Shown piece by piece: positions 1 to 8,640 of a stretch of DNA of 64,000 bases. Source of the DNA: Microtetraspora fusca (GTDB lineage Bacteria; Actinomycetota; Actinomycetes; Streptosporangiales; Streptosporangiaceae); contig NZ_BBYK01000042.1 of assembly GCF_001570365.1 (NCBI RefSeq), forward strand, positions 250,202 through 314,201, in the 5' to 3' direction. Position numbers and translations under genes: made by a program. The notes beneath the pieces are model-generated. The model saw nothing but the letters and a program-made list of their open reading frames with translations, was not told the DNA's origin and did no database searches. Each line of letters begins with the position of its first letter. Positions within the stretch are counted from its first letter, which is position 1.

Positions 1-538
1 GCTTGGCGGGCGCGGCCGCCTCGGGAGCCTTGGCGGGCTTCTGAGGGGCGGGCTTGGCCTTGGGAGCCTCCGCGGGCTTCTCGGCGGCGGGAGCCTCCGC
101 GGGGCCCTTCTCCGGCGCGGGCTTCTCGGCAGGCTTCTCGGCGGGCTTCTCGACCGCCGGGGCCTCCCACTCCGCCTTCTCGGCGGGGGCCGCGGTCACG
201 GCCTCCTCCGCGGGCGCGGAACCGTCCGGCGCGGGCGCCTCCTTCGCGGCCGGACGCGGAGCGAAGATGACCGGCTCGCGGCGGGCGGGACGCGCCTCCT
301 CCGCGGCGGGCTCCTCCGTCGTGGTCGCCGGGGCCTCCTCGCCCTCGGACGTGGCGAGCCGCTTTATCGTGGAACGGACCTGGTCCCCGATCAGAAGGGC
401 CTGGCCCACCCCGCTGATGGTGGTCTGCAGCGCGGTCGCGGGCAGGTCCTTGGCCTTGTCCTTCAGCTCGTCCTTCAGCTCGTCGCCCCTTCTGAAGAGG
501 CTACGGAGAGGCTTGATGAGTGATCGGAAGAGGGACAT
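1..538 (-). CDS. Ala/Pro/Lys-rich hypothetical protein, C-terminus beyond the window
   Basis: About 179 codons are present; the gene continues leftward past base 1. I chose ATG at 538 because it opens an uninterrupted minus-strand frame. The head (residues 1-20) is basic and amphipathic (MSLFRSLIKPLRSLFRR), followed by a mildly hydrophobic stretch (ALQTTISGVGQALLIGDQV). From about residue 65 the chain is low-complexity Ala/Pro/Glu/Lys with repeated EKPAEKPA units. It is divergent from ispH with 77 bp between the starts. I do not recognise the family with certainty. A short hydrophobic head plus a disordered tail beside ispH recalls actinobacterial lipid-droplet-associated proteins; that is a guess. 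Confidence 0.6.
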   Translation of the reverse strand, partial: MSLFRSLIKPLRSLFRRGDELKDELKDKAKDLPATALQTTISGVGQALLIGDQVRSTIKRLATSEGEEAPATTTEEPAAEEARPARREPVIFAPRPAAKEAPAPDGSAPAEEAVTAAPAEKAEWEAPAVEKPAEKPAEKPAPEKGPAEAPAAEKPAEAPKAKPAPQKPAKAPEAAAPAK

Positions 539-603
539 CGCAGCTCCAGCGGAGTCGTTTTCGGATGATGCGGGAGAGGTCAAGAGGCGGCTGACGCTCC
601 ACA

Positions 604-615
604 TAGCATAGGAAC
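604..615 (+). promoter_or_regulatory. -10 box of a probable leaderless ispH promoter
   Basis: TAGCAT at 604-609 fits the actinobacterial -10 pattern TANNNT and ends six bases before the ispH ATG at 616. That spacing would put the transcription start at or next to the start codon. No clear -35 is visible. An AGGA at 610-613 is too close to the ATG to be a normal ribosome site. Confidence 0.5.
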
Positions 616-1587
616 ATGGAGCCATATACCCCCGCCCGTCGTGTCCTGGTTGCCAAGCCGCGCGGCTATTGCGCGGGAGTGGACCGTGCCGTCGAGGCGG
701 TGGAGAAGGCGCTTGACCAGTACGGCGCGCCCATCTACGTACGGAAGCAGATCGTCCACAACACCCACGTGGTCCGGACTCTGGAGGCGCGTGGCGCGAT
801 CTTCGTCGACGAGACGGAGGAGGTGCCGGAGGGCGCGATCGTGGTGTTCTCGGCCCACGGCGTGGCCCCCAGCGTCCACGACGAGGCCGCCGCGCGGCGG
901 CTCCGCACCATCGACGCCACATGTCCGCTCGTCACCAAGGTGCACAACGAGGCCAAGCGTTTCGCCGCCAAGGACTACGACATCCTGCTCATCGGCCACG
1001 AGGGCCACGAGGAGGTCGAGGGCACGTCGGGTGAGGCTCCGGACCACATCCAGCTCGTCGACGGCCTCGACGGGGTGGACCAGGTCTCCGTACGCGACCC
1101 GAACCGCGTTGTCTGGCTGTCGCAGACCACGCTGTCCGTCGACGAGACCACCGAGACGGTCGCGCGGCTGCGCGAGCGCTTCCCGAACCTGATCGACCCG
1201 CCGAGCGACGACATCTGCTACGCCACCTCCAACCGGCAGGCGGCGGTCAAGCAGATCGCGGCCGAGTCGCAGCTCGTCATCGTCGTGGGCTCGACCAACT
1301 CGTCCAACTCCAAGCGCCTGGTCGAGGTGGCCAAGGACTACGGCGCCGCCGCGTCCTACCTGGTGGACGACGCCTCCTTCATCCAGGACGCGTGGCTCGA
1401 CGGCGTCAGCACGGTCGGCGTCACCAGCGGCGCCTCGGTCCCCGAGGAACTGGTCGATGGCGTGCTGCGCAGGCTCGCCGAGCACGGCTTCACCGATGTC
1501 GAAGAGGTCGAGACGGTGCAGGAGAGGATGCGGTTCGCTCTTCCCCACGAGCTCCGGCGGGACCTGCGCGCCTCCTCGGCGTCGTAA
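616..1587 (+). CDS. ispH: 4-hydroxy-3-methylbut-2-enyl diphosphate reductase
   Basis: IspH (LytB) is the last enzyme of the MEP isoprenoid pathway, reducing HMBPP to IPP and DMAPP with a [4Fe-4S] cluster. The 323-residue length is normal. The three cluster cysteines are visible in GYCAGV (near residue 17), DATCPLV (near 102) and DDICYATSN (near 200). The substrate-binding [10 protein letters not shown] segment is near residue 230. The protein starts at the first ATG, six bases after a TANNNT box. A strong hairpin follows the stop, so the gene probably forms a single-gene transcript. The assignment is firm. Confidence 0.96.
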   Translation: MEPYTPARRVLVAKPRGYCAGVDRAVEAVEKALDQYGAPIYVRKQIVHNTHVVRTLEARGAIFVDETEEVPEGAIVVFSAHGVAPSVHDEAAARRLRTIDATCPLVTKVHNEAKRFAAKDYDILLIGHEGHEEVEGTSGEAPDHIQLVDGLDGVDQVSVRDPNRVVWLSQTTLSVDETTETVARLRERFPNLIDPPSDDICYATSNRQAAVKQIAAESQLVIVVGSTNSSNSKRLVEVAKDYGAAASYLVDDASFIQDAWLDGVSTVGVTSGASVPEELVDGVLRRLAEHGFTDVEEVETVQERMRFALPHELRRDLRASSAS

Positions 1588-1607
1588 CTCCCGGCCCGGT
1601 CCCCGCA

Positions 1608-1634
1608 AGCCCCGCCCACATGGGCGGGGCTTTT
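1608..1634 (+). terminator. intrinsic terminator after ispH
   Basis: An 11-bp perfect inverted repeat (AGCCCCGCCCA / TGGGCGGGGCT, arms 1608-1618 and 1621-1631) with a 2-base gap ends in TTTT. It lies between the convergent ispH and GNAT genes, and the T-run serves the plus strand. Confidence 0.8.
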
Positions 1635-1665
1635 CCATGGCGGCGGTCGAGCGGGCCGCTCGCGT

Positions 1666-2508
1666 TCACCCTTCCGCCGGGCCGGGACGGTTGCACGGGG
1701 CGATGGCGAACTCGGTGAACCGGCCGCACGTCTCGAATCCGAGGCGGCGGTAGACGGGCTCACCGTCCGAGGATGCCTGCAGGACCGCCGTGCGACAGCC
1801 CGCGTCGTACGCGGTGTGCAGGGTGGCCAGGGTGATGGCGCCGCCATAGCCGCGACGGCGGTCGGTCGCGAGTGTCGCGATGTTGTAGATCCCGGCGACC
1901 CCCGCGTGCAGGAAGACCTCGGCCGAGCAGACCGGACGGCCGCTCACATAGCCGACCAGGTACCGGGCGGGGCAGCCGGGCGCGAGGGCCCAATCGGCGG
2001 CGTCGGCGAAGAACCGGTGCACTGTGGCGGCCGGCGGGTCCCAGTTCGCGGCCAGGACCGTCGCGTAGTCGGCGAGCTGCTCCGGAGTCGTCACCAGGCG
2101 GATGTCGAGGCCGTCGGCGTGCGGCTTCGGCAGGTCGGCGTGCAGGTCCTTCCACATGGCCGTCTCGGTCTCGGACGCCTCCAGACCGGCGCTCGTCAGG
2201 AGCGAGCCGAGGTTCGGTGGTGTCGACGCGGGACCGACCCACCATGAGAACGGGCGACCGGTCGCGGCCAGCGCGCGTACGGTCTCCTCCACGCGTGTGG
2301 AGACGGTGTCCGAGGTGAAACGCGCCGCCGCGACGATGTTGAAAGTGTCGTCGTCAAGCCCGCTGTCGGCGATCAGGAGGTCGTCCGTCTCCGTTACGGT
2401 CGAGCTCTCCATGCGACGGTGCAGGTGGCAGGCGTGCTCGGCAAGGTTCTGCTCTATCTTGACCAGCAGATCGGGATCGCCGGGAACTTGGTGTTTCGAG
2501 CCATTCAT
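1666..2508 (-). CDS. GNAT-family N-acetyltransferase
   Basis: This 280-residue protein transfers an acetyl group from acetyl-CoA to an unknown acceptor. The C-terminal half (about 135-265) is a GNAT domain: the acetyl-CoA loop RRRGYGGA follows the strand YNIATLATD, and the closing YRRLGFE motif is present. The N-terminal 130 residues are less conserved and may be a second, degenerate GNAT-like half, as in two-domain members. It stands alone and converges on ispH. Two overlapping ATGs (2508 and 2504) are possible; no good ribosome site is visible at either, so the exact start is uncertain. The substrate cannot be read from sequence. Confidence 0.85.
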   Translation of the reverse strand: MNGSKHQVPGDPDLLVKIEQNLAEHACHLHRRMESSTVTETDDLLIADSGLDDDTFNIVAAARFTSDTVSTRVEETVRALAATGRPFSWWVGPASTPPNLGSLLTSAGLEASETETAMWKDLHADLPKPHADGLDIRLVTTPEQLADYATVLAANWDPPAATVHRFFADAADWALAPGCPARYLVGYVSGRPVCSAEVFLHAGVAGIYNIATLATDRRRGYGGAITLATLHTAYDAGCRTAVLQASSDGEPVYRRLGFETCGRFTEFAIAPCNRPGPAEG

Positions 2509-2701
2509 TCAGGTCATCACATCATGCGGGTTCCTGGTGTGGCACCCATTTTTCGGCCTGCGGCGTCCCCTGGCGATCGGGGTGTCCGCCGCCGTTCGGC
2601 CCGCGCCCCAGGGATGGAACGTCTCAGGAGAGGCGGTGGACCACCCCAGGCCTGCGTAGGCGTTCAGGGCATGCCCCAACCGTCTCGTCGGAGGCCGGGC
2701 G

Positions 2702-2965
2702 TCACGGCAGAGGGCTCGGAGTGGACGCGGGCCCATGCGGGGGAGTTTCCCGCACGGGCGCGCCGCAGCGGCGTTCCACGGGCGTTCCCTGCTCCATGAC
2801 TGTGAGCCGGGGGGTGGGCCGCCCGTCCGGGCCCGCGAAAACGCTCGGCGTGGCCGGGCCCAGGAGGCTGTAGACCTCAAGCCCACACACCAGCGCCCAC
2901 AGCAGTACGGCGGCCGACCGGCGCGCCCCCCGGCCGGTCCCCCTGGCTCCCGGCCGGGTCAGCAC
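2702..2965 (-). CDS. small single-pass membrane protein downstream of tatA
   Basis: An 87-residue ORF starts at GTG 2965 and is preceded by a good ribosome site (GAGGAG, about seven bases upstream), which is the main reason to accept it over overlapping ORFs. A basic head (GARGTGRGARRS) is followed by one hydrophobic segment (AAVLLWALVCGLEVYSLLG, about residues 18-37) and a Pro-rich tail with one Cys. It lies 51 bp after tatA in the same direction, so co-transcription is likely. I recognise no family; it could be an accessory of the Tat component or unrelated. Confidence 0.5.
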   Translation of the reverse strand: MLTRPGARGTGRGARRSAAVLLWALVCGLEVYSLLGPATPSVFAGPDGRPTPRLTVMEQGTPVERRCGAPVRETPPHGPASTPSPLP

Positions 2966-3016
2966 CGCGATCTCCTCGCGGAAGGTCGTTGAGTGACGGG
3001 CGGGGCTACCCGCGAT

Positions 3017-3268
3017 CTACCGGTCGCCATCGGCTCGCGACGGCCCACTTTCCGCGCTCGTACGGCCCGGCTCGCAGACGGCCGGGGCGCTCGCCGCGTC
3101 CGTGGTCGTGACCTCGGCCCGGAGGGCGACGGTCTCGTTCTTGAAGATGCGCAGCGACCTGCCCAGTGCGCGGGCGGTCTCCGGCAGCTTCTTGGAGCCG
3201 AACAACAGCATCAACACGAGTCCCAGGACCAGCAGGTGCCCGGGCTCCAGGCCGTTGCGCAGGAACAT
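3017..3268 (-). CDS. tatA: Sec-independent protein translocase component TatA
   Basis: TatA forms the membrane patch through which folded twin-arginine substrates cross. The 83-residue protein has the expected plan: a very short outside N-terminus, one membrane helix ([18 protein letters not shown]), the hinge FGSKKLPE, an amphipathic helix ([17 protein letters not shown]), then an acidic/Ala-rich tail. No tatC is in the window, so this is a solitary copy, probably in addition to a main tat locus. An AT-rich region at 3339-3357 contains a TATAGT box for this strand. Confidence 0.88.
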   Translation of the reverse strand: MFLRNGLEPGHLLVLGLVLMLLFGSKKLPETARALGRSLRIFKNETVALRAEVTTTDAASAPAVCEPGRTSAESGPSRADGDR

Positions 3269-3338
3269 CGCACCCCCAACTCCCTTCTCCGCATCGAGAC
3301 GCGCGATCCGGTGACCCGATCTCGTGCGCCAAGTTTGC

Positions 3339-3357
3339 TAGATTGCGCAACTATACA
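3339..3357. promoter_or_regulatory. divergent promoter/operator between tatA and the LCP gene
   Basis: This short AT-rich stretch holds TAGATT (3339-3344) reading right, TATAGT (complement of 3350-3355) reading left, and the 8-bp palindrome TTGCGCAA (3343-3350). Flanking TAG and CTA triplets make it resemble MarR-type operators (TAGTTGC..GCAACTA) with one extra base. Direction and regulator are inferred. Confidence 0.4.
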
Positions 3358-3403
3358 AGTGGGCGATCGCTCTGTGGTCGTCCTCCCCAGCAGGAGCGCA
3401 TTC

Positions 3404-4906
3404 ATGAGGGCATCCACCACGACGGACCCGCGACGGCCCACTGACCGCCCGCGCGGCGTCGGAGGGGCGCTGTACGGGCGTCGCATCCTGTTGGTCGCCG
3501 TCATCACGGCGGGGTCGCTGGTAGCCGTCCTCGCCCTGGGGGCCGGCTGGGTGTACTCGCGACTCGACGGCAGCATCACCACCTTCGACGCGAAGGGGAT
3601 CGACCGCCGCCGGCCGGCGCCGAGCTTCGCCGGGCAGAACATCCTCGTCATCGGTTCGGACTCGCGTTCGGGAAAGAACAGCAAGTACGGCGGGGGCAAG
3701 GGGGACGTCGGACGCTCCGACACCGCGTTCCTGCTGCACGTGTACGCCGACAGCAAGCACGCGATCGCCGTGTCGATCCCGCGCGACACCCTGGTGGACA
3801 TCCCCCGGTGCCGTTTGTCCGACGGGACGTGGAGCCGGCCACAGCAAAACGTCATGTTCAACTCGGCGTTCACCGTGGGGCTCACCGCCGCGGGCAACCC
3901 CGCCTGCACCCAGAACACCGTGGAGAAGCTCAGCGGCCTGCGCGTCGACCACACCGTCGTCGTCGACTTCCGGGGCTTCGCCGCGATGACGAAGGCGGTC
4001 GGCGGCGTTCCCGTCTGCCTGCCCAAGGACGTCTACGAGGGCGACCTGAACCCCAACCTGGGCGCGCGCGGCAAGCTGCTGTTCACCAAGGGGCGGCAGG
4101 TGGTGTCCGGCCAGCGGGCCCTCGACTACGTACGCGTCCGCCACGGCATCGGCGACGGCTCCGACATCGGCCGCATCCAGCGGCAGCAGGCCTTCATGTC
4201 CAGTCTGTTGAAGAAAGTGCGGGCCGAGGGCCTCAACCCGACCACCCTGCTCCCGCTCGTGGAGGCGGCCGCGCGGTCGATGACCTTCGACCCCGGCCTG
4301 GGGTCGGCCGACAAGCTGCTGTCGTTCGCGCTGTCGCTGCGGGGCGTCGACCTGCGGAACACCAGGTTCGTCACCCTGCCCTGGCGCTACCAGGGGGCGC
4401 GGGTCGCGATCGTCCAGGATGAGGCGGACGCCCTGTGGGCGGCGCTCAAGGCGGACCGGACGATCGACGGCGTGGACGCCGGCGGCAGGGCCCGGCCGTC
4501 CGGCCCGTCGTCCCCGCACTCGGCGGCCACGGTCTCGGGCGAGGGGATCAGCGTCTCCGTGTACAACGGCACCGCGGTCTCCGGCCTCGCCGCCCGCGCG
4601 GCCGACCGGTTGAAGGGGGCCGGGTTCACCGTCACCCGCGTCGCGACCGCGGACTCACAGACGCGCACGACCACCCTGATCAGGTACGGTCCTGGCCTGG
4701 CGATCCAGGCCAAGACGGTCGGCCGCCTGTTCCGCGGCGCGCGGTTCCAGCGGAGCTCCGAGCCCGCGATCACGGTCATCCTGGGCACCGAGTATGCGAA
4801 CGCGCCCGATCCGAGCGCCTCCGTGCCCGCGCCCCTGCCGACGAGCCTGGCGGGCACGTCCAGGTCCGCCGCCGACGGCATCTGCTCCAACCTCTCGTAC
4901 GGCTGA
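3404..4906 (+). CDS. LytR-CpsA-Psr (LCP) family cell-wall glycopolymer ligase
   Basis: LCP proteins attach secondary polymers (teichoic acid or arabinogalactan-like) to peptidoglycan outside the membrane. The start at ATG 3404 is set by AGGAG seven bases upstream; the open frame extends further left but without a start signal. The 500-residue chain has a cytoplasmic basic head, one membrane helix (about 27-50), then the LCP catalytic domain with SDSRSG, RSDTAFLL, IPRDTLVDIP, VDHTVVVDF, RVRHG and DIGRIQRQQ, the Arg/Asp residues that bind the polyprenyl pyrophosphate. A C-terminal LytR_C domain begins at VSVYNGTAVSGLA (about residue 380). The family is firm; the polymer is unknown. Confidence 0.92.
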   Translation: MRASTTTDPRRPTDRPRGVGGALYGRRILLVAVITAGSLVAVLALGAGWVYSRLDGSITTFDAKGIDRRRPAPSFAGQNILVIGSDSRSGKNSKYGGGKGDVGRSDTAFLLHVYADSKHAIAVSIPRDTLVDIPRCRLSDGTWSRPQQNVMFNSAFTVGLTAAGNPACTQNTVEKLSGLRVDHTVVVDFRGFAAMTKAVGGVPVCLPKDVYEGDLNPNLGARGKLLFTKGRQVVSGQRALDYVRVRHGIGDGSDIGRIQRQQAFMSSLLKKVRAEGLNPTTLLPLVEAAARSMTFDPGLGSADKLLSFALSLRGVDLRNTRFVTLPWRYQGARVAIVQDEADALWAALKADRTIDGVDAGGRARPSGPSSPHSAATVSGEGISVSVYNGTAVSGLAARAADRLKGAGFTVTRVATADSQTRTTTLIRYGPGLAIQAKTVGRLFRGARFQRSSEPAITVILGTEYANAPDPSASVPAPLPTSLAGTSRSAADGICSNLSYG

Positions 4907-4932
4907 GCCGCACCCCACCGAAACGGGCCGGG

Positions 4933-7650
4933 TCACGTACGGTCGCCGTGGCGGCGGTCGAACCACGCCTTGGCCGCCAGCAAGGCGGCGCCGTAGACGG
5001 CCACGACGCCGGCGAGCAGCAGGTAGTAGGAGGCCGGGAGCGCCGTCATGTCCAGCGGGGCCGCGAGCGGCGAGAGCGGCAGCAGCACGCCCACGGCGAC
5101 GAGGAAGCACGCGGCCACCATGAGCGGGACGGGGATCCGCCTGCGCCCGCGCAGCACCAGCATCGCCACGGCCTGCGTGAGGAGGTTCTCGACGAACCAC
5201 CCGGCGTGGAAGGTGGCCTGGCCGCTCGCCTGGCCGGACAACGGGACCGCCGACACCAGAACGGCGAAGGTCGTCAGGTCGGCGAGCGCGTTGAGCGGGC
5301 CGAAGACGGCGATGAAGCGCAGCAGGCCGCGCGGCCGGAGCCGGGACGGACGCCGCATCGCTCCTCGGCCCGGCCGGTCGAACGCGTACGCGAGCTGGGC
5401 GGCGTCGAAGCACAGGTTCTGGGCCAGGACCTGGATCGGCAGCATCGGCAGGAACGGCAGGAGCAGCCCGGCCGCGAGCATCGCGATGACGTTGCCGACG
5501 TTGGAGGACAGCACGACGCGCAGGTAGGTGACGATGTTGCCGGTGCTGCGGCGTCCGGCGGCGATCGCGTGGTCGATGGCGGTGAGGTCCTTGGCCGCCA
5601 GCACCACGTCGGCGGTCTGCCGCGTCACGTCGGCGGCGTCGCTCGGGCACATCCCGACGTCGGCGGCGCGCAGCGCGGGCAGGTCGTTGACGCCGTCGCC
5701 GAGGAACCCGGTCGTGTGCCCCGCCGCGCGCAGCGCCGCGACGACGCGCGCCTTGTGCTCGGGAGCGCAGCGCGCGAAGACGGTGGCACGCGCGGCGAGC
5801 TCGGCCACGGCATCGTCGTCGAGGCCGTCGAGCCGGTCGGCGGTCACGACGGCACCCGAGCCGAGGCCCAGATCCGGACCGAGATCGAGGCCGAGGTCCC
5901 GGCAGGCGCGGGCGGCCGTACCCGGGTGATCGCCGGTCAGGATCTTGACCGCGACGCCGCGCCCGGCGAGTTCGGCCAGCGCGTCCCCGGCCTGCGGTGC
6001 GAGCGTGTCGCGCAGCCCGACGAAGCCCACGAAGGTCAGGTCGTGCTCGTCGCGTGGCCCGTACGGACCGGGACGGGCGGGCCGGTCGGCGAGGGCGACG
6101 GCGAGCACGCGCAGCCCGTCGGCCGCCATCGTCCCGGCGGACCGCAGCAGCCGCTCCCGGGCGGCGGCGTCGAGTTCGCCGTCCGTCTCCCCGTCGGGAC
6201 CGGCGGCGCGTACGAGCGTGCAGCGGTCGAGCACGTCCTCGACCGCGCCCTTGACCACCAGGGTGTGCACCCCGAGACGGCCCGGACGCTGGACGACGGC
6301 GCAGGAGCTGCGCCGGGCAGGGTCGAAGGGGAGCGCCGCGACGCCGTCGGACGCGGGCGGCCCCGCGTCGAGCCGCTCCGCCGCGTCCATGATCGCCTCG
6401 TCCAGGGCGTCCGGGCAGGGGAGGTCGGCGAGCTGGATCGTCCACAGGCTGTTGACGGCCGCCCAGCGCAGCACCGCCGGATCGGGCCGTCCGTCCGGAT
6501 CGAGCGAGCAGTCGAGCACCGGCAGATCCCGCGTGAGGGTGCCGGTCTTGTCGATGCACAGGACGTCCACCGCGCCGAGGTCGTGCAGCGCGGGAAGCCG
6601 CCGCACCATCACTCCGCGGTCGCGCGCGAGCAGGGCGGAGCCGCGGGCCAGCGCCGTGGTGACGATCACGGGCAGCATCTCGGGTGTCAGCCCGACCGCC
6701 ACCGCCACGGCGAACGGCAGCGCCTCCAGCCCGCGCCCGCGCAGCGCCGCGTCCCCCAGCAGCGCGACGGGCGGGATCAGCAGCATGAACCGGATGAGCA
6801 GCCAGGAGATGCCGTTCACCGAGCGGTCGAACGAGGACGGCCGGCGCCTGCTCGCGTTCCCCTGATGCGCCCCGGCGAACATGGTCCGGGCGCCGGTCGC
6901 CACGACGACGCCCGTGCCGGTGCCGGACACCACACCGGTGCCCTGGAAGCACAGCTGCGGCCGGTCGAACAGCTCCGCGCCCGGAGCCGTGCCCGTGAGC
7001 GGGCCGTCGGGCGCGTCCACGGGATGCTTCGCGACGGGACGGGACTCGCCGGTGAGCGCCGCCTGGTGCACGGTGAGCCCGTTCGAGCGCAGCAGCAGCA
7101 CGTCGGCGGGCACGAGGTCGCCCGGGCCGAGCCGGATCACGTCGCCCGGCACCAGCTCGCCGACCGGGATCTCCCGGTACAGCGGCGCCGAGGCCGCGCC
7201 CGCCCGGCGCCGAACCGTCGCGGTGGTGGCGATCAGCTCACGCAGCGCGGCGATGGACCGGTCGGCGCGGTACTCCCCGCCCGAGCGCAGCAGGGCGCTG
7301 ACCACCACCAGCAGCACGGTCACGCACGCGGTCCCCCAGGAGGCGATCGCGGCGGACACCAGCCCGAGACCCAGCAGCACCATGGTGAACGGGTCGCGCA
7401 GGCTACGGGCGAGACGCCGCGGCCAGGTGGTGGAGACCGGCTCCGGCAGCACGTTCTCGCCGCACCGCAGCAGACGCTCCTCGGCCTGGGACTCCAGCAG
7501 GCCGCGCGGCCCGCTCCGCATCAGTCGCAGCGCCTCCAGCGGGGTGAGCCCGGCCACGTCGGTGATGGAGACGCGCTCGGCGGGTCCGGCGTCCGTCCCC
7601 CGGACGTCGCGCGGTCCGGCGCCCGATACGGCCTCAGGCGCCCAGACCAT
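4933..7650 (-). CDS. mgtA: P-type Mg2+-transporting ATPase, MgtA/MgtB type
   Basis: This 905-residue type IIIB P-type ATPase would import Mg2+ at the membrane. Visible landmarks: N-terminal cation-ATPase domain, two early membrane helices, actuator-domain TGES (near residue 200), DKTGTLT with the phosphorylated Asp near residue 366, GDGVNDLPAL near 650, and six C-terminal membrane helices. The helix-6 region reads NLCFDAAQLAYAFD, as in MgtA rather than Ca2+ pumps (which have NPxEAI-type motifs in helix 4). Its start overlaps the end of the ArsR gene by 17 bp, so the two are translated from one message. The family is firm; the ion is from family knowledge. Confidence 0.88.
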   Translation of the reverse strand: MVWAPEAVSGAGPRDVRGTDAGPAERVSITDVAGLTPLEALRLMRSGPRGLLESQAEERLLRCGENVLPEPVSTTWPRRLARSLRDPFTMVLLGLGLVSAAIASWGTACVTVLLVVVSALLRSGGEYRADRSIAALRELIATTATVRRRAGAASAPLYREIPVGELVPGDVIRLGPGDLVPADVLLLRSNGLTVHQAALTGESRPVAKHPVDAPDGPLTGTAPGAELFDRPQLCFQGTGVVSGTGTGVVVATGARTMFAGAHQGNASRRRPSSFDRSVNGISWLLIRFMLLIPPVALLGDAALRGRGLEALPFAVAVAVGLTPEMLPVIVTTALARGSALLARDRGVMVRRLPALHDLGAVDVLCIDKTGTLTRDLPVLDCSLDPDGRPDPAVLRWAAVNSLWTIQLADLPCPDALDEAIMDAAERLDAGPPASDGVAALPFDPARRSSCAVVQRPGRLGVHTLVVKGAVEDVLDRCTLVRAAGPDGETDGELDAAARERLLRSAGTMAADGLRVLAVALADRPARPGPYGPRDEHDLTFVGFVGLRDTLAPQAGDALAELAGRGVAVKILTGDHPGTAARACRDLGLDLGPDLGLGSGAVVTADRLDGLDDDAVAELAARATVFARCAPEHKARVVAALRAAGHTTGFLGDGVNDLPALRAADVGMCPSDAADVTRQTADVVLAAKDLTAIDHAIAAGRRSTGNIVTYLRVVLSSNVGNVIAMLAAGLLLPFLPMLPIQVLAQNLCFDAAQLAYAFDRPGRGAMRRPSRLRPRGLLRFIAVFGPLNALADLTTFAVLVSAVPLSGQASGQATFHAGWFVENLLTQAVAMLVLRGRRRIPVPLMVAACFLVAVGVLLPLSPLAAPLDMTALPASYYLLLAGVVAVYGAALLAAKAWFDRRHGDRT

Positions 7651-7981
7651 GGACGCGCTCCGTCGCCCCCTCGTGGCCCGTCAGCTGTCCGACCAGCCAG
7701 CGGACCATGGTCACCACGTTCTCGTCGCTGATCAGGTAGACGACCCGGCGACCCTCGCGCCGCGAGCGCACCAGCCCGGCCAGCTTCAGCTTGGTCAGGT
7801 GCTGGCTGACCGCGGGCAGCGCGCCGCCCACGCTCTCGGCGAGCGCGCTCACGTCGCGCTCGCCCTGCGCCAGGGCCCAGACGATCTGCAGACGCGCGGG
7901 GGAGGCCAGCAGGCCGAAGGTCGCGGCCGCCTCGGTCAGCACCTCGGCCGACGGTTCCGCCACGTCGCCGCTCGTCGCCAC
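7634..7981 (-). CDS. ArsR/SmtB-type winged-helix repressor
   Basis: This is a 115-residue winged-helix repressor. GTG 7981 is preferred because GGGAGG lies six bases upstream; the frame also opens at GTG 8056 with a weaker signal. The fold reads TFGLLASPARLQIVWAL, then ALAESVGGALPAVSQHLTKL (recognition helix), then the wing EGRRVVYLISD. There is no CxC pair or obvious alpha-3N thiol site, and a C-terminal His pair is the only metal-like feature (GHEGATERVH). It overlaps mgtA by 17 bp and probably represses its own operon, perhaps in response to a metal; the effector is not evident. Confidence 0.88.
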   Translation of the reverse strand: MATSGDVAEPSAEVLTEAAATFGLLASPARLQIVWALAQGERDVSALAESVGGALPAVSQHLTKLKLAGLVRSRREGRRVVYLISDENVVTMVRWLVGQLTGHEGATERVHGLGA

Positions 7982-8131
7982 TGTCGCCCTCCCGCTCACC
8001 GCCTGAAACCTGCGCCGCGACGGCCCTCCTGCCGGCGATGCCGGGAGAGGGCGCACGTCGTTTGCTCACCGTAGCCGCACATCCGACCGTTCACGACGGC
8101 CCGTCCGGGTCGGCGCGTACGGACGCGGCGC

Positions 8132-8629
8132 TCAGTCGCGGGCCTCGCCGTACACGCGGGGCTCGAAGTAGCCCTCGGGCTCGGGGTCGAAGGCGGTTTC
8201 CTCGCCCTGGCGGGGACGCGGCACCTCGGCGCGGGCGGCCAGATCCTGCCGGAGCTCGCGCACGTTCTGGGGGAGGCCGCGCCACCACGCGATCGCGAGC
8301 ACGACCGCCGATCCGGCGAACAGCCACGGCGCCGCGGACGACAGCGAGGTGAACAGCCCGAGCCCGAGCGCCTGGAGCATCGAGGCCGCGCGCAGCGACC
8401 GGAAGAACTCGACGAACGCGGCCGTCGCGAAGAAGACCAGCGGCGGCGTGACCACGAGGGGGAGCAGGTCGCGCGGCTGGACCAGCAGCGCCGCCGCGAC
8501 GCAACCCACGACGAAGACCGGTCCGGGGCTGAAGATCTGGCCGAGCAGCGTGAGCACGAGGAGCAGGGCGACGGCGCCCCTGGCCGTCAGCCGCAGCCTC
8601 ACCCGACCGGCATGATCGGTGCCTCTCAT
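8132..8629 (-). CDS. DUF6542 four-helix membrane protein
   Basis: The 165-residue protein has four closely spaced hydrophobic helices (about 17-34, 36-52, 57-75 and 95-115) followed by a cytoplasmic, charged tail rich in Arg and Glu. This matches DUF6542, a small actinobacterial membrane family commonly found near ispH, xseA and ychF. ATG 8629 is preceded by AAGGGGG, which itself overlaps the rmuC stop; only 11 bp separate the two genes, so they form an operon. The function is unknown. Confidence 0.8.
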   Translation of the reverse strand: MRGTDHAGRVRLRLTARGAVALLLVLTLLGQIFSPGPVFVVGCVAAALLVQPRDLLPLVVTPPLVFFATAAFVEFFRSLRAASMLQALGLGLFTSLSSAAPWLFAGSAVVLAIAWWRGLPQNVRELRQDLAARAEVPRPRQGEETAFDPEPEGYFEPRVYGEARD

Positions 8630-8640
8630 CGTGTCCCCCT

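Noticed and set aside
2509-2886. A 125-residue minus-strand ORF overlapping the small membrane protein
   Set aside because: It has no ribosome site and no hydrophobic or other structure; the overlapping 2702-2965 frame has both.
4435-7731. Long open frames opposite or out of phase with mgtA, sdhA/B and the ABC exporter (also 46525-49788 minus and 36434-39301 minus)
   Set aside because: These mirror real genes with clear motifs on the other frame; their own translations are low-complexity.
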